Assembly: GCA_902623495.1 (NCBI GenBank)
Contig: CACNTW010000001.1
Span: 1-64,000 of the forward strand
Origin: an uncultured Pelagibacteraceae bacterium
GTDB taxonomy: Bacteria; Pseudomonadota; Alphaproteobacteria; Pelagibacterales; Pelagibacteraceae
DNA: 64,000 nucleotides
Reading direction: 5' to 3'
Below, piece after piece: positions 17,314 through 26,329 of the stretch. Under the pieces are notes generated by a model. It saw only the letters and a program-made list of their open reading frames with translations. It was not told where the DNA came from and did not search any database. The stretch's first letter is position 1, and every line of letters begins with the position of its first letter. The position numbers and the translations under genes are program-made.

Positions 17314-18342
17314 ATGGATGATCAAATCAAAATTTCATGTTCAAATATTTGGAAATTATATGGAGAAAATCCAGAAAAGTTTTTAAAAGAAAATAATAAT
17401 AATCCATCAACCGAACAACTAAAATCAAATAAATATATACCTGCGGTTAGAGATGCATCTATCGATGTAAAAACTGGAGAAATATTGGTTATTATGGGAT
17501 TGAGTGGATCTGGTAAGTCAACATTATTAAGATGTATGTCTAAACTTATTCAACCAACTGATGGTCAAGTTTTTTTTGAGGGTAAAGATTTATTAAAAGC
17601 TACCGATAAAGAGTTAATCGAAATAAGAAGACATAAAATGGGAATGGTATTTCAGCATTTTGCTTTATTACCTCACAGAACAGTTTTACAAAATGTTGCA
17701 TTTCCTTTAGAGGTGCAAGGAATAGAGCCTATTAAAAGAGAAGATAGAGCAAAAGAGGTCATTAAATTAGTTGGTCTTGAGGGTAGAGAAAAATATTATC
17801 CTAGAGAACTTTCGGGAGGTCAACAACAAAGAGTTGGACTAGCAAGGTCTTTAGCAGTTGAACCAGATGTTTGGTTTTTAGATGAACCTTTTTCAGCTTT
17901 AGATCCATTGATTAGAAAAGAGATGCAAAACGAGTTTTTGAGACTTCAAAATATGCTTAAAAAGACAATTGTTTTTATAACCCATGATTTTGACGAAGCT
18001 ATACGATTGGCTGATAGAATAGCAATAATGTACGAAGGATTAATAGTCCAAGTAGGCACTCCTGAAGAATTAATCACAAAACCAGCTACTGATTATGTTG
18101 CAGAATTTACAAAAGATATTCCTAGATCTAAGTTATTAAACGCTGAAAGTGTTATGAATAATGAGGATAAAAAACTCTATGATAATACTGTTAACTGTAA
18201 AGAAAAGATTGAAAAAATCGCATCAAAAGTTTTAAAATCCGAAGGATCTTACTCTGTTATTGATGAAAATAAAAAAGTTATTGGTTCATTAAGCAAAAAA
18301 GAAATAATCAAAGCTTTATTTGCAGAAGATAAGAATGAATAA
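17314..18342 (+). CDS. tmoV: Glycine betaine/TMAO ABC transporter ATP-binding protein (TmoV/ProV-like)
   Basis: This 342-residue ATPase of the ProV/OpuAA class has Walker A GLSGSGKST (~68-76), Q-loop VFQHFALLPHRT, signature LSGGQQQRVGLARSL, Walker B VWFLDEPFSALDP and the switch His in FITHDFDEA. The first ~45 residues precede the core and contain the NIWKLYG start typical of ProV proteins. The C-terminal ~80 residues after the ATPase core would be a single regulatory module, shorter than a classic tandem CBS pair. It is 33 bases downstream of the intra-operon terminator and overlaps the start of the permease gene. It drives import of TMAO or betaine. Confidence 0.88.
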   Translation: MDDQIKISCSNIWKLYGENPEKFLKENNNNPSTEQLKSNKYIPAVRDASIDVKTGEILVIMGLSGSGKSTLLRCMSKLIQPTDGQVFFEGKDLLKATDKELIEIRRHKMGMVFQHFALLPHRTVLQNVAFPLEVQGIEPIKREDRAKEVIKLVGLEGREKYYPRELSGGQQQRVGLARSLAVEPDVWFLDEPFSALDPLIRKEMQNEFLRLQNMLKKTIVFITHDFDEAIRLADRIAIMYEGLIVQVGTPEELITKPATDYVAEFTKDIPRSKLLNAESVMNNEDKKLYDNTVNCKEKIEKIASKVLKSEGSYSVIDENKKVIGSLSKKEIIKALFAEDKNE

Positions 18343-20347
18343 AATTAAAACCATTTTTAAGGGAAAATTTTTATTTATTTTTGGACCATTCTTTTTGTTA
18401 TGGTTGCTTCGTTATATTGTTCCTAATTATACGATTTCATCTAAAACACCACATTGGGCTTATATACCTCCAAAAAGTTGCTTGGGAGGATGCGGATCAA
18501 TAGATGGATTTATACCTTTTGTAGATTGGACAAACGCATTAATTCAATTTCTAAGAAAGTATGAAATTTTCGGTTTGTTTACTTTTAGAGATTTCACAAG
18601 AGGTATAGCAAACTACGTCGATAAATTTTTAGATTTTACAGAAGCAGTCTTGCATAAAGGTTTTCCAAGCTACGAAATAGGACCTTTACCGTGGATATTT
18701 ATAATAACTCTTACAGTAATATTAGGTTTTTATTTGAGAGGTTGGAGATTGGCATTGTTGGGTGGAACATGTTTTGCGTACTTAATATTATTTAGTAAAC
18801 GGGGAATATGGGAATTATCAATGAAATCTTTAGCAGCCATTTCTGTCTCTGCACCTTTGGCTGCATTAATAGGATTGTGTTTGGGTATACTTGCGGTCAA
18901 GAGAAAAAAATTTGCAAACTTTCTATGGCCAATGTTAAATATTTTACAATCATTGCCTCATTTTTCTTATTTAATACTAGTAGTTATATTTGTTGGAATA
19001 GGGACTAAAGCTGGAGTAATTGCTACTGTAATATTTGCATTTCCACCAATGGCTAGATTAACTATTTTAGGATTACAAAATATATCACAAGAAATAAAAG
19101 AAGCTGGGGTAATGGCTGGTTGCACAAAGTGGCAAATGCTGTTCAAAGTTGAAATTCCGGCAGCTAGATCTCCAATTATGCTGGGAATAAATCAAGTTAT
19201 AATGCAATGCCTTGCAATGATAGTTATAGCAGCATTTATTGGACAACCTGGTTTAGGTCATGACTTGTTAATTAGATTACAAGGCTTAAGGTTAGGTGAG
19301 GCTTTTGAAATTGGTGTTGCAGTTGTTTTGATCGCAATTACACTTGATAGGTATAGTCAAGCTTTAGCATTAAAAGAACCAGAACGAAGAGAGGGAAATT
19401 TTGTAAAGAGAAATCCATATTTGTGTGCAACTTTTTTTGCAATTATAATTTGCTCTATCTTAGTTTTTCTTTTTCCATTTTTTAATGAATATCCAAAGGA
19501 GTTAACAGTTTCAGCATCTGTATATTTAGATAATGCCATTAAATCATTTACAAGATCTTTGTTTGTACCGTTAGGAATATTTAGAGATTGGATGTTAATA
19601 TATTTTTTGATGCCCCTTAAAGCTGTATTTCAATCTATGCCATGGACTGGAGTAATTTTATTTGTTGGAGCAATTGGTTGGAAGCTTGGTAAAATGAGAC
19701 TAGCATTAACAGTTATGTTATTCGTATTTTTTATAGCATCATCTGGTTATTGGGTAAGAGCAATGATTACTTTATATATGGTATTTGCATCATTAGTAAT
19801 ATGTGCACTTATTGGAATTCCTTTGGGGATATGGGCATCAAAGAAAGAGAGCAGAACAAAGTTAGTTTTAAATATTTGTGATATTTTTCAAACATTCCCA
19901 TCATTTATTTATCTACTTCCAGCAATAATGCTATTTCAAATAAGTGATGTTTCAGCAATATTTGCAATAGTTATATATTCCTCAATACCAATGATAAGAT
20001 ATACTGTTTTTGGATTAAGAAATGTTCCACAACAAATTATAGAGGCATCTATAACCTCTGGATGTACAGAAAGACAATTATTATGGAAAGTAAAAATGCC
20101 TTTAGCCTTTCCAGAAATTATACTAGGTGCAAATCAAACATTAATGTTTGCTTTATTTATGGTAATGATAGCTGGATTTATTGGAACTGTTGACTTGTCG
20201 CAAGAAATATTTAGAGCATTGTCTTTTAGTGATGGGGGCAAAGGTTTAATAATAGGATTGTGTGTCGCATTTATAGGTTTGACTGCAGATAGATTGTTAG
20301 TTGAATGGTCAAATCAAATGAAGAAAAAATTAGGATTTATCAACTAG
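18335..20347 (+). CDS. tmoW: Fused double permease of the glycine betaine/TMAO ABC transporter (TmoW-like)
   Basis: About 670 residues with two ProW-type membrane modules in one chain. The EAA-like cytoplasmic loops are QEIKEAGVMAGCTKWQMLFK (~255-275) and QQIIEASITSGCTERQLLWK (~575-595). I use the ATG at 18335, which overlaps the tmoV stop, instead of the TTG at 18320. An N-terminal helix, then a ~90-residue extracytoplasmic segment rich in Trp and containing CLGGCG, precedes the first core. Fusion of two permease halves lets one polypeptide form the whole channel. Its stop overlaps the next gene (TAGTG), extending the operon. Confidence 0.85.
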   Translation: MNKIKTIFKGKFLFIFGPFFLLWLLRYIVPNYTISSKTPHWAYIPPKSCLGGCGSIDGFIPFVDWTNALIQFLRKYEIFGLFTFRDFTRGIANYVDKFLDFTEAVLHKGFPSYEIGPLPWIFIITLTVILGFYLRGWRLALLGGTCFAYLILFSKRGIWELSMKSLAAISVSAPLAALIGLCLGILAVKRKKFANFLWPMLNILQSLPHFSYLILVVIFVGIGTKAGVIATVIFAFPPMARLTILGLQNISQEIKEAGVMAGCTKWQMLFKVEIPAARSPIMLGINQVIMQCLAMIVIAAFIGQPGLGHDLLIRLQGLRLGEAFEIGVAVVLIAITLDRYSQALALKEPERREGNFVKRNPYLCATFFAIIICSILVFLFPFFNEYPKELTVSASVYLDNAIKSFTRSLFVPLGIFRDWMLIYFLMPLKAVFQSMPWTGVILFVGAIGWKLGKMRLALTVMLFVFFIASSGYWVRAMITLYMVFASLVICALIGIPLGIWASKKESRTKLVLNICDIFQTFPSFIYLLPAIMLFQISDVSAIFAIVIYSSIPMIRYTVFGLRNVPQQIIEASITSGCTERQLLWKVKMPLAFPEIILGANQTLMFALFMVMIAGFIGTVDLSQEIFRALSFSDGGKGLIIGLCVAFIGLTADRLLVEWSNQMKKKLGFIN

Positions 20348-21306
20348 TGAAAGAAATATTAATAATAGGTGGAGGAGCAATGGGATCGGCTTTTACTTTT
20401 CCATGTATTGATAATAGAAACAAAGTAATAATAACAGAGCCATATAATAAAGTTTTTATTAAGAATTTATCTTCAAATAATAAATATCATTCGAGTTTGA
20501 AAAAAAATTTACCTAGTAAGCTAAAATATAAAAAATATTCAACAAACTTATTAAAAAAAAAATATGATTTAGTTGTTGTTGCTTTAAGTTTATCAGGAAT
20601 AAAATTTATAAGTGAAGAATTCAAACAATCAAAAATCAAAAGTCCAGTTCTAATTCTTACTAAAGGCTTAAAGTATGATAAAAAAAAGCAAAAAATTTAT
20701 ACTATTTCTGAAGATATAAAAAAAAATAATAAAAATATAAATATATCTGTCTTAAAAGGGCCTTGTTTAGCAAAAGAACTTTCTAATAAAAAACTAACAA
20801 GCGTTGTTGTTGCTAATAAAAATATAAAAACTGCAAAGAATATATGCAAAATGATTTCTACAAAATATTACATAACAGAGACTTCAAAAGATATTATTGG
20901 AATAGAAATTTGCTCAGCAATAAAAAATATTTATTCTATGATAATTGGAGCTGGAGATAGTTTAAATATGTCCTCAAGTTTATTCAAAAAATCTATTAAT
21001 GAGATGATATATATTACTAAATATTTTAAAGGAAAAATTGATACCACTCTTGGATTAGCTGGAGTTGGAGATCTATACGTCAGTGCTGCTGGAGGTAGAA
21101 ATAGTAAAATGGGAGGGTACTTGGGGCAAGGCTATACATTTAATAATGCCAAAAGAAAATTTATGCCAAATGAAACTGTTGAGGGAGAGCAACTTGCAAG
21201 AGAAATTGCTCCATTTATACTAAAAAAAATCCAACAAAAAAAAATCCCTTTGATGATAAAATTAATTAAATCTATAATTAACGATAAAAAATTAATATTA
21301 AATTAA
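20347..21306 (+). CDS. Glycerol-3-phosphate dehydrogenase-like NAD(P) oxidoreductase (GpsA family)
   Basis: About 319 residues from a GTG that overlaps the tmoW stop; the upstream ATG at 20305 lies inside tmoW and is less likely. The N-terminal Rossmann motif reads EILIIGGGAMGSAFTF, unlike the GAGAWG of housekeeping GpsA. Family landmarks include LTKGLKYD, VLKGPCLAKEL, the catalytic-lysine region CSAIKNIYSMIIGAGD and LAGVGDLYVSAAGGRNSKMG. It probably oxidises or reduces a phosphorylated three-carbon compound such as glycerol 3-phosphate. Position between a betaine transporter and a glycoside transporter suggests a role in using the aglycone of the imported glycoside. It is more divergent and Lys-rich than expected of the essential gpsA. 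Confidence 0.72.
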   Translation: MKEILIIGGGAMGSAFTFPCIDNRNKVIITEPYNKVFIKNLSSNNKYHSSLKKNLPSKLKYKKYSTNLLKKKYDLVVVALSLSGIKFISEEFKQSKIKSPVLILTKGLKYDKKKQKIYTISEDIKKNNKNINISVLKGPCLAKELSNKKLTSVVVANKNIKTAKNICKMISTKYYITETSKDIIGIEICSAIKNIYSMIIGAGDSLNMSSSLFKKSINEMIYITKYFKGKIDTTLGLAGVGDLYVSAAGGRNSKMGGYLGQGYTFNNAKRKFMPNETVEGEQLAREIAPFILKKIQQKKIPLMIKLIKSIINDKKLILN

Positions 21307-21308
21307 AA

Positions 21309-22394
21309 ATGGCGAGTATTAAAATAGATAAAGTAAATAAATATTTTGGAAGTACACATGTTATCAAAGATGTTTCTCTTGATATAAAGAGCGAGTCTTT
21401 TACTGTTCTAGTAGGACCAAGTGGTTGTGGTAAATCTACAATTTTAAGAATGATTGCTGGTTTAGAAGAAATCAACTCTGGCACAATATCTATTGATGAT
21501 AAAGTTGTTAACGATCTACCACCTAAAGAAAGAAATATTGCAATGGTATTTCAATCTTATGCTCTTTATCCGCATATGACAGTTTTTGATAATATGGCTT
21601 TTGGCTTAAAGATTGAAAAAAAATCAAAAGAAGAGATAGAGCAAAGAGTAATGGAGGCTGCTAAAATTCTACAAATAGAAGAGTATCTTGAACGAAAACC
21701 CAAACAATTATCTGGAGGACAACGTCAAAGAGTAGCTATAGGTAGAGCTATTACGAGAAAACCGAAAGTTTTTTTATTCGACGAACCATTATCTAACTTA
21801 GATGCAGCATTAAGAGTACAAATGAGAGTAGAATTAGCAAAATTACATGATCAACTTAATGCAACAATGATCTATGTAACTCATGATCAGACTGAAGCAA
21901 TGACACTCGCAAATGATATCGTTGTATTAGATCAAGGGATAGTTTCACAAAAGGGATCACCCATGAACCTATATAATAACCCAGATAATTTATTTGTTGG
22001 TGGTTTTATTGGATCTCCAAAAATGAATTTTATAGATAGTAAAATTTTAAGTAAAAGTTCAAAAAGTTCTGAAGTAGATATAATGGGGACTGGAAAGTTA
22101 AATGTACCAAAAATTTCTGAAAATACTCAAGAAGGGGACAGTATAAAAATTGGTATAAGACCAGAGCATTTGATATTAAATGCAAAAACAGATTCATTAT
22201 GGGAAAGTAAAGTCTTCGTTGTAGAAAAATTAGGGTCAGGAACATACTTATATTTAGAGAAAGAGGGAGATCCTCTTGTTGTACAAACTGATGGGGACAC
22301 GAATATTAAAGTAGGTGATACTGTCAAAATAGGTTTTGATCCATTTCGTTGCCATTTATTTGATAATAAAGGTATCTCTTTTAAAAATTCCTAA
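21309..22394 (+). CDS. Sugar-type ABC transporter ATP-binding protein (MalK/UgpC family)
   Basis: This 361-residue CUT1-type ATPase has Walker A GPSGCGKST, Q-loop VFQSYALYPHMTV, signature LSGGQRQRVAIGRAI, Walker B VFLFDEPLSNLDA and H-loop YVTHDQTEA. The C-terminal ~120 residues form the OB-fold (TOBE) domain with IGIRPEHLIL and DPFRCHLFD. It starts two bases after the GpsA-like gene stop, so the string is one operon. The two permeases and binding protein follow. Related ATPases serve maltose, glycerol-3-phosphate, trehalose or glucosylglycerol; the substrate here is inferred from the downstream hydrolase. Confidence 0.9.
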   Translation: MASIKIDKVNKYFGSTHVIKDVSLDIKSESFTVLVGPSGCGKSTILRMIAGLEEINSGTISIDDKVVNDLPPKERNIAMVFQSYALYPHMTVFDNMAFGLKIEKKSKEEIEQRVMEAAKILQIEEYLERKPKQLSGGQRQRVAIGRAITRKPKVFLFDEPLSNLDAALRVQMRVELAKLHDQLNATMIYVTHDQTEAMTLANDIVVLDQGIVSQKGSPMNLYNNPDNLFVGGFIGSPKMNFIDSKILSKSSKSSEVDIMGTGKLNVPKISENTQEGDSIKIGIRPEHLILNAKTDSLWESKVFVVEKLGSGTYLYLEKEGDPLVVQTDGDTNIKVGDTVKIGFDPFRCHLFDNKGISFKNS

Positions 22395-22506
22395 ATCAAT
22401 CTCAGGTAGTATTGTGCAAATTACATACTTGTTATTCTTCTTTTAAATGTTCATTATGTGTTAATTTTTAAATAACTTTAGAAAACACGAAAAAAGAGGG
22501 GAATAT

Positions 22507-23835
22507 ATGTTTAAAAATATATTAATAACAATCTCTGCAATAGCTTTTGTTTTTAATTCAATTGCATTTGCAGATATCAAATTCTGGACTACAGAAACTC
22601 AACCAGCAAGGATGGCTAAGCAAGAAGAGATGGCAAAAGCCTTTGAAGCCAAAACTGGAATTGGAGTTGAAGTTATTCCTATTGATGAAAAAGATCTAGG
22701 AACAAGAGCTACAGCTGCAGCGGCAGCAGGAGATCTTCCAGATGTAATTTATCATACACTTCAGTATGTATTACCATGGGCTGAAGCAGGAATTTTAGAC
22801 GTCGATGCAAATAATGATATTGTTAATTCACTTGGAAAGAAAACTTTTGCTCCTGGTGCTTTAAAGATGGCTAAAAAAGGTGGCAAAATTGCTGCTGTGC
22901 CAGTAGATGGCTGGACTCAAATGGTCGTTTACAGAAAAGATTTATTTGCAGCTGCTGGTTTAGAACCACCAACAACTTATGCAAATATAGAGAAAGCAAT
23001 AGACGCTTTATCTAGCAGCGAGATGTTCGGATTTGTTGCGGCAACTAAAACTGATGAAAACTTTATGAGTCAGGTTTTGGAACATGTTATGCTTGCAAAT
23101 GGTGTAAACATTGTAAAAAAGGGTGGAACAAAAAAACAAGGAAGAGCTTTAAAAAATTCTTTACAGTTTTATAAAAAATTAGCTAAAGCTAGTCCTCCAG
23201 GAGAACTTTATTGGAAACAATCAAGAGAACTTTACTTTGCTGGTAAAACACCAATGATAATATGGTCACCATTTATCATGGATGAATTAGCTGGTTTAAG
23301 AGACTCAGCTCCGCCGACAATTAATAGTGATCCTACATCACCTGAATTAGCATCCAAAACTGGTTTTATAACTAATTTTAGTGGACCAAATAATAAAAAA
23401 GGTGCAGCTTGGGCAGATGTTAGATACTTTGGTGTAACTGCAGATGCAGACACTGATGAAGCTAAACAGTTTATTCTTTATTCAATGGATGAAGGATACA
23501 CAAGTACTTTATCTATAGCACCAGAAGGTAAGTTCCCTGTAAGAAGAGGTAATGCAAGTGATTCAAATGCATTCACAACAGCTTGGAGTAAACTGCCAGT
23601 AGGTGTTGATAGAAAAGCTCCTTTAACAGATCTATATTCAGCAGATGTAATTAATAATATAGTTGCTGGTTTAGATACTGCTAATAGATGGGGTGTTAAA
23701 GAAGGTGAACTATCTAGAGCATCTAAAATTATTAACAATAAGTTTATAAATAGAATCACTAGACAATATATTGACGATCAATTGACGCTAGATGAAGCAG
23801 TAGATGAAATTAATACTGTGCTAGCTAACTTCTAG
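22507..23835 (+). CDS. Extracellular solute-binding protein, sugar/glycoside type (family 1)
   Basis: This 442-residue exported binding protein has a signal peptide (N-terminal helix, ending AIAFA at ~21) and a cluster B/MalE-type mature chain starting DIKFWTTETQPARMA. Landmarks include AAAAAGDLPDVIYHTLQYVLPWA, VPVDGWTQMVVYRKDLFAAAGL and the late Trp-containing NRWGVKEGELSRA. A GAGGGG-type ribosome site precedes the ATG after a 112-base leader for which I can offer no firm promoter. A terminator follows the stop codon. Substrate is probably a neutral glycoside osmolyte or disaccharide because a GH63-like enzyme is encoded in the same operon. Confidence 0.88.
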   Translation: MFKNILITISAIAFVFNSIAFADIKFWTTETQPARMAKQEEMAKAFEAKTGIGVEVIPIDEKDLGTRATAAAAAGDLPDVIYHTLQYVLPWAEAGILDVDANNDIVNSLGKKTFAPGALKMAKKGGKIAAVPVDGWTQMVVYRKDLFAAAGLEPPTTYANIEKAIDALSSSEMFGFVAATKTDENFMSQVLEHVMLANGVNIVKKGGTKKQGRALKNSLQFYKKLAKASPPGELYWKQSRELYFAGKTPMIIWSPFIMDELAGLRDSAPPTINSDPTSPELASKTGFITNFSGPNNKKGAAWADVRYFGVTADADTDEAKQFILYSMDEGYTSTLSIAPEGKFPVRRGNASDSNAFTTAWSKLPVGVDRKAPLTDLYSADVINNIVAGLDTANRWGVKEGELSRASKIINNKFINRITRQYIDDQLTLDEAVDEINTVLANF

Positions 23836-23850
23836 TAATTTAAATTATTA

Positions 23851-23886
23851 AAAAAAGCGGGTAATATTAATTATCCGCTTTTTTTT
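23851..23886 (+). terminator. Rho-independent terminator abutting the permease start codon
   Basis: A 14-bp stem (AAAAAAGCGGGTAA with TTATCCGCTTTTTT, one G-T wobble) and a 6-base loop run straight into a T tract that ends at the ATG of the next gene (23887). Because the hairpin occupies the place where a ribosome site should be, it may affect both transcription and translation of the permease. Confidence 0.88.
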
Positions 23887-25146
23887 ATGAGTTCAAAACT
23901 TGCAAAAATTGAAAAAAGAACAGCTTATCTTTTAATATTACCATCAGTTCTTTTAGTATTTTCTATAATTTTATTTCCAATATTTTCTAATATTTGGATA
24001 AGTTTTAAAAATGTAGAACTTAAAGATTTAAGAATTCCAGAACCAAGAGCAAAAAAATTAGTAAAATTAATTAAGGATAATCCAAATCAAATAAAAGTAA
24101 TTTATAAATTAAGAAATAGTTCTCTTACACAAGAAATTACTAATGTAAAATTTAAAGATAAATATCCAGATAGTATAGAACCAATAGATTTAGATAATAA
24201 ATGTCAATTTAAATCAAATTTACTTAAATGTGAATTAGGTAATTGGCCAAAAAAATACCGAGAAAATTTAGAAATAGTTTTTCAAAATACTAATAATGAA
24301 GAAATTTCTAAGAAGGAAATAAAATCTTACAAACCTAAATTATCAGGTAAATCACAAAATATATTACTAACTTATGAATTTACTTTAAATAATTTTAAAA
24401 AAGTAATCAAAGATAAAGCTTTCATAGATCTATTATCAACAACTTTTTATTATACTTTTTTTGGAACCATAGGCGCAATAGTTTTTGGAATTTTGGCTGC
24501 ACAAATGGTTAATCAAAAATTTTTTGGAAGAACATTTATGAGAAGTGTTCTTTTATTTCCTTATGTTGCACCAGTTGTTGCTCTTGCTTATACCTGGGAA
24601 CTTTTACTTGATCCAACAAGTGGAACGTTAAATAATTTATTAATTAATTATCAAATTATTGATGGACCAATAAATTTACTAGGACAAAAATACGTAACTT
24701 TAAATATCCTTGGTTTCGATTTTAAATTAAGGTTAGCATTAACAACTGTAATAATTTTTGAAATTTGGAGATATTTTCCTCTAGCGTTTTTATTTATTCT
24801 TGCTCGTCTTCAGGCAGTCCCTAAAGAACTTTATGAAGCAGCTGATGTTGATGGTGCAAATCCTATTCAAAAATTTCTTAATATTACTTTGCCCCAGATA
24901 TTAGCAGTGATTTCAATTCTATTTATGATTAGATTTATTTGGAATTTTAATAAATTTGAAGACATCTTCTTACTTACTGGCGGGGCATCAGGTACAAGAA
25001 CATTACCAATAAATGTATATCAACAAGGTTTTTCAATCGGGGATATAGGTATGGGTTCTGCAGTTTCTATTGTGATTGTAGTGTTTCTATTAATTTTTAT
25101 GTTTATCTATTTTAAACTTTTAGGAAAAAGAGCTGATGAAAATTAA
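23887..25146 (+). CDS. Sugar-type ABC transporter permease 1, with large N-terminal insertion
   Basis: This 419-residue CUT1-type permease has a first helix at ~13-37, then a hydrophilic stretch of ~115 residues (~40-155), and then the five-helix core. The cytoplasmic EAA loop reads YEAADVDGANPIQKFLNITL. The final part contains LLTGGASGTRTLPINVYQQG, typical of MalF/UgpA-like proteins. Ordinary UgpA proteins are about 290-300 residues, so the extra domain between helix 1 and the core is notable and would be periplasmic. The ATG touches the upstream terminator T tract and has no ribosome site; no other in-frame start is close. It overlaps the next permease by 11 bases. Confidence 0.85.
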   Translation: MSSKLAKIEKRTAYLLILPSVLLVFSIILFPIFSNIWISFKNVELKDLRIPEPRAKKLVKLIKDNPNQIKVIYKLRNSSLTQEITNVKFKDKYPDSIEPIDLDNKCQFKSNLLKCELGNWPKKYRENLEIVFQNTNNEEISKKEIKSYKPKLSGKSQNILLTYEFTLNNFKKVIKDKAFIDLLSTTFYYTFFGTIGAIVFGILAAQMVNQKFFGRTFMRSVLLFPYVAPVVALAYTWELLLDPTSGTLNNLLINYQIIDGPINLLGQKYVTLNILGFDFKLRLALTTVIIFEIWRYFPLAFLFILARLQAVPKELYEAADVDGANPIQKFLNITLPQILAVISILFMIRFIWNFNKFEDIFLLTGGASGTRTLPINVYQQGFSIGDIGMGSAVSIVIVVFLLIFMFIYFKLLGKRADEN

Positions 25147-26329
25147 AAATATATTCACTTATTGTTTTATTTCATCATTATTTTTGTTTTCATTAATTTG
25201 TATTTGGAAAATCTTAGTTACATTACAAGGAATTGAATTAACAAATTTTAATTTTAATAAATTATTTACCTTTGGAATAGTTCTATGTTTAATAAATCTT
25301 TTAATTGGAAAAAAATTAAATTTAAATATTAAAATTACTATACTTGCTCTTTTATTTTCTATCTTTGATTATTTTATCTCTATAAATTTACCAATTTGGT
25401 ACAGTTTTGGCATATTCTTAATATCATTATTTTTTTTCAATAATATTAAAGATTACGACAAAAACTTTTTGTCAAAAAATCATTCTTCTCAAAAATTATT
25501 CTTTAATTTTTTAACATTGTTTGGAATTACACTGTTTTCTTTTGTAATTCTTTTTCCTTTTTATATGATGTTAATTACAAGCTTCAAAACTCAAGCATTA
25601 TTATTATTAAACCCCTTAGACTTTAGTATTAATTTTGCCCGAGGTTTACCAGAATTATTCAAGTCTTATTTTGTAGTATTCAAAGATTACAATTTCGGAA
25701 GATATATGCTGACGAGTACAATTGTCTCTTTAGGAACTGTAATTATAACATTAATTTTTGCAATTCCAGCTGCTTATGCAGTTGCAAGACTTAACTTTTT
25801 TGGGAAAAATTTTTTATCAACATCCATATTGATAATCTATTTGTTTCCAGCAATAGTTTTGGTGATACCTTTGTATACAATTTTTAGTCAACTAGGTTTA
25901 AGAAATTCTATTGAAGGTTTACTAATAGTTTATACAGCTACAACTCTACCTGTAGCAATTTATATGCTGCAGGGTTACTTCAAAAGTATACCAAAAGAAC
26001 TTGAAGAAGCTGGCATAATAGACGGTCAAAATTGGCTTGGTATAATTTTTAAAATTATACTTCCGCTAAGTTTGCCTGCAATATCATCGGTAGCCTTGTA
26101 TGTATTTATGATAGCTTGGAATGAATTTTTATTTTCGTTAATGTTTTTAGATAGACCTAATACATTTACATTATCAAGAGCAATTCAGTTTCTTAATGTT
26201 GGAGCTGAAACTCCTAGACAATATTTGATGGCAGGGTCTGTAGTAGTAACATTACCTATTTTAATAATTTTTGTTTACTTTGAAAAATATTTAGTAAGTG
26301 GTCTTACCGCAGGAAGTGTCAAAGGATAA
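25136..26329 (+). CDS. Sugar-type ABC transporter permease 2, with extra N-terminal helices
   Basis: This 397-residue permease contains a normal MalG/UgpE core from about residue 125 (FNFLTLFGITLFSFVILFPF, then MLITSFK) and the EAA loop LEEAGIIDGQNWLGIIFKII. The last helix is followed by YLVSGLTAGSVKG, the typical MalG C-terminus. The first ~120 residues add about four hydrophobic helices not found in the ~280-residue family standard. Its start overlaps the preceding permease gene by 11 bases and its stop abuts the hydrolase ATG. Both permeases of this transporter are therefore enlarged at the N-terminus. Confidence 0.85.
   Translation: MKIKNIFTYCFISSLFLFSLICIWKILVTLQGIELTNFNFNKLFTFGIVLCLINLLIGKKLNLNIKITILALLFSIFDYFISINLPIWYSFGIFLISLFFFNNIKDYDKNFLSKNHSSQKLFFNFLTLFGITLFSFVILFPFYMMLITSFKTQALLLLNPLDFSINFARGLPELFKSYFVVFKDYNFGRYMLTSTIVSLGTVIITLIFAIPAAYAVARLNFFGKNFLSTSILIIYLFPAIVLVIPLYTIFSQLGLRNSIEGLLIVYTATTLPVAIYMLQGYFKSIPKELEEAGIIDGQNWLGIIFKIILPLSLPAISSVALYVFMIAWNEFLFSLMFLDRPNTFTLSRAIQFLNVGAETPRQYLMAGSVVVTLPILIIFVYFEKYLVSGLTAGSVKG

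Noticed and set aside
20305-20346. Extension of the GpsA-like protein to an upstream ATG inside tmoW
   Set aside because: The extra 14 residues are the out-of-frame reading of the tmoW tail; the GTG at 20347 places the Rossmann strand at the very start as expected.
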